Source: Bacteroidales bacterium (GTDB lineage Bacteria > Bacteroidota > Bacteroidia > Bacteroidales > GCA-2748055). Taken from it: a DNA stretch of 8,297 nt. Location: assembly GCA_029934875.1 (NCBI GenBank), contig JAOZLK010000036.1, positions 2,047 through 10,343 on the forward strand. The letters run 5' to 3'. Position numbers and translations under genes: made by a program. How positions within the stretch are numbered: the first letter of the stretch is position 1; each line of letters opens with the position of its first letter. Under the pieces are notes generated by a model. The model had not been told where the DNA came from. It saw nothing but the letters and a program-made list of their open reading frames with translations, and did not search any database. Below are positions 1 through 5,457 of the stretch, one piece after another.

Positions 1-28
1 AAAGTATTATCATCAATTCCCAGGAATA

Positions 29-886
29 ATGGGAAAGAGAAACATTGTCTGGATAGCCTCCTACCCCAAGTCGGGTAATACCTGGTTCCGAGCAGTTTTA
101 AATAACCTGGTAAGCGGTCCTGATGATGCAAAAAGTATAAACGAACTGGATCTTTCAGGCATCGCCAGCAGCCGAACAATGTTTGACCAGCTAGGCGGGA
201 TAAGTTCCTCAGACCTCTCCGTTGATGAAATAGAGAAGTATCGCCCCATGGTTTACAGGCAATTGTCAGATGAATCTGAAGATACCATTTACCTGAAGGT
301 TCATGATGCCTGGAAACTAAACAGTGCCGGGGACGCATTGTTCCCCGAAGATGTATGCAAAGCAGTCATTTATATCATCCGGCACCCGCTTGATGTGGCA
401 GTCTCCCTCTCCTATCATAATTCGGAGGATGTGAACGATTCCCTGAAAAAAATGAATGATTCATCTTACGGTCTTTGTTTAGGAAAAAAAAGACTCTTTA
501 ATCAACTCCCACAGAACCTGCTAAGCTGGTCGGGACACGTACTTTCATGGGTAAGGGAATCAGGACTGAAGGTTAACCTGTTGAAGTATGAAGATATGAT
601 AGATAATCCCTATGATGCTTTCTCAGAGAGCCTTACCTTCCTGGATATAAAATATACAGAGGATATGCTTCGTGCTGCTATTAGAAACAGTGATTTCAAA
701 GTATTAAAACAGCAGGAACAGGCAGAAGGCTTTGTAGAAAAACCAATTAAGGCCTCATCATTTTTTAGGAAAGGCGGCAAAGTAGACTGGGAAAATCACA
801 TTAAAAAAGAGACAGCCGAGGCCTTTATCCTTGAGAATAAGGAGATTTTCAACATGTTCTACCGTGAAAAAACCGAAACTTTATAA
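29..886 (+). CDS. PAPS-dependent sulfotransferase (Sulfotransfer_1-like), possible RiPP tailoring enzyme
   Basis: A cytosolic enzyme predicted to transfer a sulfuryl group from PAPS to a hydroxyl or amine acceptor. The 285-residue length is normal for the family. The 5'-phosphosulfate loop YPKSGNTW lies at residues 12-19. His92 in LKVHDAW sits where the catalytic base is expected. The 3'-phosphate site is seen as IIRHPLDVAVS (residues 116-126, with Arg118 and Ser126), and KYED follows at 186-189. The late cofactor-binding motif appears as FRKGG...DW at 246-254. There is no signal peptide or membrane segment. The ATG at 29 is chosen because the PAPS loop follows at the usual distance; the frame stays open to the window edge, so a longer start is possible. 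The acceptor is not revealed by sequence. Its position 62 bases before RiPP-type genes, on the same strand, suggests it may modify their peptide, but a carbohydrate or lipid acceptor cannot be excluded. Confidence 0.9.
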   Translation: MGKRNIVWIASYPKSGNTWFRAVLNNLVSGPDDAKSINELDLSGIASSRTMFDQLGGISSSDLSVDEIEKYRPMVYRQLSDESEDTIYLKVHDAWKLNSAGDALFPEDVCKAVIYIIRHPLDVAVSLSYHNSEDVNDSLKKMNDSSYGLCLGKKRLFNQLPQNLLSWSGHVLSWVRESGLKVNLLKYEDMIDNPYDAFSESLTFLDIKYTEDMLRAAIRNSDFKVLKQQEQAEGFVEKPIKASSFFRKGGKVDWENHIKKETAEAFILENKEIFNMFYREKTETL

Positions 887-906
887 GTTTCTTTCTTCCA
901 AAGTAT

Positions 907-914
907 TAGTTTTG
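907..914 (+). promoter_or_regulatory. Candidate Bacteroidota -7 promoter element before the RRE gene
   Basis: TAGTTTTG is an exact fit to the Bacteroidota -7 consensus TAnnTTTG and lies in the only sizeable gap between the sulfotransferase and the RRE gene. A start of transcription near 920 would give a leader of about 30 bases. No good -33 TTTG is seen at the expected 19-21 base spacing, so this is a weak prediction. If real, the B1-B2-precursor genes can be transcribed independently of the sulfotransferase. Confidence 0.35.
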
Positions 915-948
915 TACTTTAACATTAACTTGCTATAAGGTACATTAC

Positions 949-1236
949 GTGATCAAGGAAGGCGGCAATACCCTCATTTCAAGAAATCCATCACAGGTTT
1001 TCAGCGAGATCGACGGGCAGGTGGTGATGTTGAACGTTAGGAAGGAAACCTATTATACCTTGAATGCAGTGGGCAGTGCCATTTGGAAGGAGATTGAAAG
1101 TCCCCGTAAACTGGAGGATATAATCCTTTTCCTGACTGAGGCTTACGAAGTGACATATGAAAAGTGCAGGGATGAAATGATCCCTTTTTTAAATGAACTG
1201 CTTGAAGCAGGAGTTGTTATCATAAATAATGATTAA
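949..1236 (+). CDS. PqqD-family RiPP recognition element, lasso B1-like
   Basis: A small stand-alone RiPP recognition element (RRE) of 95 residues. In characterised lasso systems such proteins grip the precursor leader and deliver it to the B2 peptidase and the cyclase. The PqqD pattern is clear: SRNPSQVFSEIDG near residues 11-23 (first beta strands), VVMLNVRKETYYTLNAVGSAIW at 25-46 where Leu-Asn then Gly-x-x-Ile-Trp is the family signature, and a C-terminal helical part ending FLNELLEAGVVI at 80-91. The start is GTG at 949, with AAGG at 937-940 eight bases upstream. The 3' end overlaps the next gene by 8 bases, indicating translational coupling. A PQQ role is unlikely, since no pqq genes are nearby and a B2-type peptidase follows directly. 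Confidence 0.88.
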   Translation: MIKEGGNTLISRNPSQVFSEIDGQVVMLNVRKETYYTLNAVGSAIWKEIESPRKLEDIILFLTEAYEVTYEKCRDEMIPFLNELLEAGVVIINND

Positions 1237-1627
1237 ATATTTCAATCAGGTAAAGACCTTTATGAGGCTTTCACTATCCCGAAAGGTGATGGTCCTTCGG
1301 ATGATTATTATTCTGATTTATACCTCTGTGCTTGTCAGGTTCATTCCGCTGAGGTTCTATTACGACAGGTATATAGCCGGGAACGATGATCTGCGTGGCA
1401 AAAATATGCAACCTTTTAGAGATCAGATCGTACTGTATAAAAGGTTGATGCTACTGATCCCTTGGAAGGTAACCTGCCTGATGGAAAGCCTGGCTTTTTT
1501 TATTTATTTCAAAAAATATGGAATCCAGATACCCCTTTTTATCGGAGTGAAGACCGGGAATCAAATGAAAGCTCACGCCTGGAATTTCAGCTCAAATTCC
1601 CGGGGTTACTCAGCAATCGATAAGTAG
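1229..1627 (+). CDS. Lasso-type B2 leader peptidase (transglutaminase-like, McjB C-terminal family)
   Basis: Predicted cysteine protease that removes the leader from a RiPP precursor with help from the PqqD-like partner. The McjB C-terminal pattern is recognisable over residues 70-118: IPWKVTCLMESLAF around the putative catalytic Cys83, then KYGIQIPLFIGV (96-107), then KAHAW with putative catalytic His116. The third member of the Cys-His-Asp triad would be Asp131, the second-last residue. It is 15 residues after the His, slightly further than I remember for McjB, and the protein stops at once. At 132 residues it is within, but at the short end of, stand-alone B2 proteins. The N-terminal third is hydrophobic (about residues 20-40), as often in this family. 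It overlaps the B1 gene by 8 bases and is followed 4 bases later by the precursor gene. Confidence 0.85.
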   Translation: MIKYFNQVKTFMRLSLSRKVMVLRMIIILIYTSVLVRFIPLRFYYDRYIAGNDDLRGKNMQPFRDQIVLYKRLMLLIPWKVTCLMESLAFFIYFKKYGIQIPLFIGVKTGNQMKAHAWNFSSNSRGYSAIDK

Positions 1628-1631
1628 CGCT

Positions 1632-1760
1632 ATGAAGAAGAAAAATAAAAAAGAAATAAAAAAGATTTGGGAAAAACCTCTTGTAAGGACCCTGCCCTTT
1701 AAAAGCACATTCGGCGGATCCAGAACACATCCATATTATGAAGACGCCTTCTATTCCTAA
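1632..1760 (+). CDS. Lasso-like RiPP precursor peptide (42 aa)
   Basis: A 42-codon ORF, ATG to TAA, beginning 4 bases after the B2 stop. The leader begins with a very Lys-rich stretch (residues 2-11), then W13-E-K-P16, matching the Y/W-x-x-P leader element bound by RRE proteins, then LPFKSTF with Thr26. Aligned without gaps to the paeninodin leader as I remember it, both the Pro-to-Thr distance (10) and the Thr at -2 agree. This predicts cleavage after Phe27 and core GGSRTHPYYEDAFYS. Canonical lasso rings join residue 1 to Asp/Glu at 7, 8 or 9; here 7-9 are Pro-Tyr-Tyr and Glu is 10. Cleavage one residue later (G28/G29) would put Glu at 9 and leave a 14-residue core. The core contains YYED and ends in Tyr-Ser, plausible targets for the adjacent sulfotransferase (inference). 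No clear ribosome binding site is visible. The gene order B1-B2-precursor is unusual. Confidence 0.72.
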   Translation: MKKKNKKEIKKIWEKPLVRTLPFKSTFGGSRTHPYYEDAFYS

Positions 1761-1770
1761 AAAATTCAAT

Positions 1771-3927
1771 ATGAAAGTTTTATTTACTGCATCCTGCATC
1801 CTGTTTTTCGGACTGTCCCTTAACGCTCAGTCCTGGACCTCATCCACTCAAATTACCGGTACCGATGATATTAATGTCATCAAATCCGTTAGTGATATAA
1901 ATGACAATACAATTGTATTGGGGGAATATTTTGGCGAGATTGATTTAGGATCAGGTAGCACATTACCCAGCAATGGTATGCGTGACTATTTTCTACTCAA
2001 ATTCAACAGCGATGGAGCCCTTGACTGGGCGAAAAATATTGGTGGTCCACAAAACGATTTTGTTTATGGCGGAGTCGGAATCGACCAGAGTGGTAATATC
2101 TACGTTTCAGGTGGTTTTATGAATAAAGCTTTTTTTACACCTTCAGATTCAATTGAAGGAATGATGATGGATATCTTTCTTGCCAAGTACACCGAAACTG
2201 GAAGCGTGGAATGGTATAAGAACGTAGGGACCGGAGGCAAGGCCCAGCGCCCTTCTTCCCTTACCGTTAGTGCAAGCGGCAATATATTCCTGGCAGGGAC
2301 TTTTATGGACAGCATCAAATTTAACGAAACTACAACCCTGTATTCGGAAAATGCTGTTTCGGATTATTTCTATAGCGAATTTGATAATGAAGGGAACCTG
2401 AATTGGGCCAAACAAATTAAAGCAAGCAACAATCCTTTGTCAGGTACTGTTTTTGATATTCAGGCCAATGCCTCCTATTTAACCATGACCGGGGTTTACT
2501 CTGATACGATTATGATTGAAGATAAAGTTCTGGCCTCTGATTCCCTGTTTGATGTTCACCTGATCAGGACCAACCTGACCGGTGACCTGCAATGGGTAAG
2601 GAGCATAGGTGGTGAAGGATATGTTTACAGCTATAATATTGCCTTTGACGATGATGAAAATGTTTACGTCTCGGGGTATTACAATTGTCCTTCTTTGATT
2701 ATCGATTCTACAGAAACAGAAAAGATCACTATCGAAGGCAATGCAGGTAGCTATGATTTCTTTGTGGTAAAATACAATTCAGCAGGAACTTTTCAGTGGG
2801 CTCGCACCAATGGGGGCGTTGGCATCGATAAACTTTACGACATCGAATATTTCAACCAGGAGATTACTGTTTGCGGATACTTTACTGATTCCATTGCCTG
2901 GGGAGGGAAAAGCCTCGTGGCTGAGGGTGAAACCGGTGATCTTGATATGTTTACAGGGGCACTTGACCTGGAGGGTAATTACAGCAGCACCAACCGATTC
3001 GGAGGCAGAAATAACAGTCATGAAGAGGCTTACTCCATATCCACAACAGCTGATAAAAAATACAATGTGATTCGGTCTAATTCAGATGTGCTTCAACTGG
3101 GGGATGAGACTTATTTCTCCTTTAATGAGAAATATTACCTAGTATTTGGGGTAGTAGGCTGCTTACCAATTTCAATAGATAGAGTTGAATCCGTAGATGT
3201 TTCTGGATGCTTTGGAGACAGTGCTGGAATAATAGAGATTTCAGCTGCCGGTGGCTTTGGGGGACCATGGGAATATTCCATTGAAAATGGCGAAAACCCT
3301 CAGACGGATATTACTCGCTTTGATAGTCTTCCTGCAGGTGATTATCAGGTGGTGGTTTGGGATATTAAGGGTTGTGCTAAAAAATATGATGAAATCACGA
3401 CTGTTGGACAACCAGACCTGCTTGAGATTGACTTTATTAGCTCCAGCGATATTACCAACGATGCAGAAGGTTCAATTGTAGTAGGGGCTATAGGTGGGAC
3501 TGCTTCCTTTCACTTTACTTTATTACCGGAAGGGTTGGAACAGAATGATGGGACCTTTTTGTTTGCTCCAGGCGATTCAGGATTATATGTAGTGGAATTA
3601 TCAGATGATCCCGGATGTGGACCAGTTAGGACTGATACCATCGAGATCAAAGACTTATCAACTTCTGCTGTATCTGAAGAAACACTCATGACCCTCAGGG
3701 TATACCCCAACCCAACCAGTAACCTGGTGAATATTGAGATGCAACTGGATGCTGCGGAGGTTAATATTGAGGTGGTGAGTTTGATGGGGCAGATTGTGAT
3801 GCGGAAGGAAGCATTTACATCAGGAGGTGAGTTGAGGGAGACACTTGATGTTTCTGATCTGGCCAAGGGGATGTATATGCTCCGTGTAAACGGTCAGACG
3901 CTGAAGTCGTCCATTGTGGTGCAATAG
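1771..3927 (+). CDS. Secreted SBBP/SprB repeat protein with T9SS type A sorting domain
   Basis: A large exported protein, probably surface-attached or released by type IX secretion. The start at 1771 is preferred over the in-frame ATG at 1738: it begins directly with a signal peptide (MKVLFTASCILFFGLSLNA, cleavage near 19/20) and avoids overlapping the upstream precursor. Of 718 residues, about 72-436 contain six repeats spaced 62-68 residues. Each opens with D-x-F-x-x-K/x-x-x-x-G-x-x-x-W and ends with N-I/V-Y-V-S-G-x-F/Y, typical of SBBP-like beta-propeller blades. Residues about 472-553 form an SprB-like module (CFGDSAGIIEISAAGG ... LPAGDYQVVVWDIKGC), and a weaker second one follows to about 628. 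The end (about 640-718, VYPNP near 644, then GMYMLRV) is a T9SS type A sorting domain. No enzymatic motif is seen; adhesion or binding is an inference. It begins 10 bases after the precursor stop and has no obvious promoter of its own. Confidence 0.88.
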   Translation: MKVLFTASCILFFGLSLNAQSWTSSTQITGTDDINVIKSVSDINDNTIVLGEYFGEIDLGSGSTLPSNGMRDYFLLKFNSDGALDWAKNIGGPQNDFVYGGVGIDQSGNIYVSGGFMNKAFFTPSDSIEGMMMDIFLAKYTETGSVEWYKNVGTGGKAQRPSSLTVSASGNIFLAGTFMDSIKFNETTTLYSENAVSDYFYSEFDNEGNLNWAKQIKASNNPLSGTVFDIQANASYLTMTGVYSDTIMIEDKVLASDSLFDVHLIRTNLTGDLQWVRSIGGEGYVYSYNIAFDDDENVYVSGYYNCPSLIIDSTETEKITIEGNAGSYDFFVVKYNSAGTFQWARTNGGVGIDKLYDIEYFNQEITVCGYFTDSIAWGGKSLVAEGETGDLDMFTGALDLEGNYSSTNRFGGRNNSHEEAYSISTTADKKYNVIRSNSDVLQLGDETYFSFNEKYYLVFGVVGCLPISIDRVESVDVSGCFGDSAGIIEISAAGGFGGPWEYSIENGENPQTDITRFDSLPAGDYQVVVWDIKGCAKKYDEITTVGQPDLLEIDFISSSDITNDAEGSIVVGAIGGTASFHFTLLPEGLEQNDGTFLFAPGDSGLYVVELSDDPGCGPVRTDTIEIKDLSTSAVSEETLMTLRVYPNPTSNLVNIEMQLDAAEVNIEVVSLMGQIVMRKEAFTSGGELRETLDVSDLAKGMYMLRVNGQTLKSSIVVQ

Positions 3928-3950
3928 ATATGCCGTATTATTATAGTATT

Positions 3951-3986
3951 GAAAGGCTGTCACTAACGAGACAGCCTTTCCTTTTT
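3951..3986 (+). terminator. Intrinsic terminator after the T9SS cargo gene
   Basis: GAAAGGCTGTC at 3951-3961 pairs perfectly with GACAGCCTTTC at 3970-3980 (11 bp stem, 8-base loop). It is followed by C and five T at 3982-3986. The hairpin starts 23 bases after the stop codon at 3927 and is expected to end the transcript carrying the RiPP genes and the secreted protein. Confidence 0.88.
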
Positions 3987-4014
3987 GCACCTCTTTTAGG
4001 TGATACTATTCTTG
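3984..4014 (+). promoter_or_regulatory. Candidate Bacteroidota promoter for purD
   Basis: TTTG at 3984-3987 and TATTCTTG at 4007-4014 are separated by 19 bases. This fits the Bacteroidota arrangement TTTG-N19-TAnnTTTG with one mismatch in the -7 box. The -33 element would overlap the T-run of the preceding terminator, a compact but plausible layout. The transcript would start near 4021 and carry a leader of about 120 bases before purD. A weaker alternative -7 box, TACCTTTA at 4108-4115, has no matching -33. Confidence 0.4.
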
Positions 4015-4144
4015 CGAAAAGATATCAGACGAGGAGCCTTCTTTATGCGAAGCAAAAAACAGTGACGAGTTTGATATCCTGAAGCTAAGAGATTTCACAC
4101 AAATCAGTACCTTTACTCCAAGCTCTAAACTAACGCTGCTAAGT
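3987..4144. other. Non-coding leader between terminator and purD
   Basis: No credible gene lies here. It holds a small CACCT/AGGTG hairpin (3988-3992 with 3998-4002), two copies of the palindrome GATATC (4021-4026 and 4073-4078) that could pair over a distance, and the downstream part of the candidate purD promoter. I see no known riboswitch or T-box pattern. Confidence 0.5.
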
Positions 4145-5413
4145 ATGAGAATTCTGATTATTGGAGGAGGGGGTCGTGAACATGCCATGGCATGGGCCAT
4201 TGCAAAAAGCCCTCAACTTGAAAAACTCTTTATCGCCCCCGGGAACGCCGGAACTGCACAATTGGGATGCAATGTCCCCATTGGAGTGGAGGATTTCGGA
4301 GCCATGAAAAAACTGGTGCTCGATGAGGCCATTGAGCTGGTGCTGGTCGGGCCAGAAGTTCCCCTGGTGGCTGGTGTGGTAGACTATTTCAAGGCTGATG
4401 CGGAGTTGAAGGAAATAGCGGTAATCGGACCATCAAAGGCAGGTGCTGAACTGGAAGGCAGCAAGGATTTCGCAAAGGTATTCATGAAGGATTATGATAT
4501 CCCCACGGGTGAATTCATGACCTTCATCGATTACACCCTTGCCGAGGGCTACTATTTTCTTTCCCAGATGAAACCGCCTTATGTTCTGAAAGCAGACGGT
4601 CTGGCGGCCGGCAAGGGGGTCCTGATCATCGATGACCTGGAAGAGGCGAAGAAGGAGCTGCACAGCATGCTGCACGGAAAATTCGGGAAAGCCTCAACCC
4701 GGGTGGTGATTGAAGAGCACCTGGCGGGAATAGAACTATCAGTGTTTGTCCTTACCGACGGAGAAGGTTATGTGATCTTTCCGGAAGCCAAGGATTACAA
4801 GCGCATTGGAGAGGGCGATACTGGACTGAATACAGGAGGTATGGGAGCCATCTCCCCGGTACCCTTTGCCGATGAAAAGTTCCTGAAAAAGGTTGAAGAT
4901 CGCGTTGTAAAGCCAACCATCAAGGGCCTAAAAGCCGAAGGAATCGATTACAAGGGCTTCATTTTCATAGGACTTATGAATAAGGGTGGAGATCCATATG
5001 TCATTGAATACAATGTTCGCATGGGTGACCCGGAATCGGAAGTTGTGCTTCCACGCATCAAAACCGACTTTGTGGAAATCTTAAAAGCCACTGCTGAAAA
5101 CCGCTTAAAGGATTTGAAGATTGAGTTTGATGAACGCAGCGTTACAACAATAATGATGGTTTCGGGCGGATACCCTGGAAGCTATGAGAAAGGGAAAGAA
5201 ATTAAAGGGCTGGAGAATGTGGACGGGAGTATAGTATTCCATGCCGGAACAAAGGCCAACGATGGAAAAGTTCTAACCCACGGAGGAAGGGTTCTGGCCA
5301 TAAGCTCTTTTGGTAAAGACATGAAAGAAGCCCTGGCAAAATCATACAAGAATGCCGAAAAGATCCAGTTTGAAGACAAGTACTATCGACGCGACATCGG
5401 GTTTGATTTATAG
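4145..5413 (+). CDS. purD: Phosphoribosylamine--glycine ligase (GAR synthetase)
   Basis: Catalyses the second step of de novo purine synthesis: 5-phosphoribosylamine + glycine + ATP gives glycinamide ribonucleotide + ADP + Pi (EC 6.3.4.13), in the cytosol. The 422-residue length is full for a bacterial PurD. The N domain starts MRILIIGGGGREHAMAW, followed by GPEVPLVAG at 69-77. The ATP-grasp core shows YVLKADGLAAGKGV (146-159), EEHLAGIELSVF (190-201), GDTGLNTGGMGA (224-235) and the metal-binding EYNVRMGDPESE (288-299, Glu288 and Asn290). The C domain contains VSGGYPGSYEKG (339-350) and HGGRVL (379-384). All key residues appear intact. There is no good Shine-Dalgarno before the ATG. It probably heads a two-gene unit with the membrane protein 44 bases downstream. 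Purine control is not visible in the leader. Confidence 0.97.
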   Translation: MRILIIGGGGREHAMAWAIAKSPQLEKLFIAPGNAGTAQLGCNVPIGVEDFGAMKKLVLDEAIELVLVGPEVPLVAGVVDYFKADAELKEIAVIGPSKAGAELEGSKDFAKVFMKDYDIPTGEFMTFIDYTLAEGYYFLSQMKPPYVLKADGLAAGKGVLIIDDLEEAKKELHSMLHGKFGKASTRVVIEEHLAGIELSVFVLTDGEGYVIFPEAKDYKRIGEGDTGLNTGGMGAISPVPFADEKFLKKVEDRVVKPTIKGLKAEGIDYKGFIFIGLMNKGGDPYVIEYNVRMGDPESEVVLPRIKTDFVEILKATAENRLKDLKIEFDERSVTTIMMVSGGYPGSYEKGKEIKGLENVDGSIVFHAGTKANDGKVLTHGGRVLAISSFGKDMKEALAKSYKNAEKIQFEDKYYRRDIGFDL

Positions 5414-5442
5414 CTATATACCATGCCTGTTTATTCCCATGT

Positions 5443-5449
5443 AAAGGAG
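5443..5449 (+). promoter_or_regulatory. Strong Shine-Dalgarno site before the DUF6427-like gene
   Basis: AAAGGAG lies 8 bases before the ATG at 5458 and fixes that start. It stands out because most other genes in the window lack a recognisable Shine-Dalgarno, as is common in Bacteroidota. Confidence 0.6.
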
Positions 5450-5457
5450 CCTGATAA

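Noticed and set aside
949..1236. PQQ biosynthesis protein PqqD proper
   Set aside because: No other pqq genes are present, and the gene overlaps a McjB-type peptidase, so a lasso-type RRE is more likely.
1561..1640. Frameshift that truncates the B2 gene
   Set aside because: The other frames downstream of the HAW motif do not restore a recognisable B2 end, and the precursor gene follows immediately, so a naturally short C terminus is simpler.
1738..1770. Longer start for the secreted repeat protein at ATG 1738
   Set aside because: It would put 11 polar residues before a good signal peptide and overlap the precursor gene; the ATG at 1771 fits a T9SS cargo better.
1587..1799. 70-codon ORF on the - strand across the precursor region
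   Set aside because: It is antisense to B2, the precursor and the signal peptide region; its protein has no family pattern, and the + strand reading is supported by neighbours.
3988..4002. CACCT/AGGTG hairpin after the main terminator
   Set aside because: A 5-bp stem is too weak to call as a separate terminator or regulatory element.
4045..4065. Tiny ORF in the purD leader (ATG CGA AGC AAA AAA CAG TGA)
   Set aside because: Only six codons with no ribosome binding site or attenuation structure, so it is probably chance.
4006..4200. 64-codon ORF on the - strand over the purD leader and start
   Set aside because: It runs over conserved purD codons and has no recognisable pattern; chance antisense ORF.
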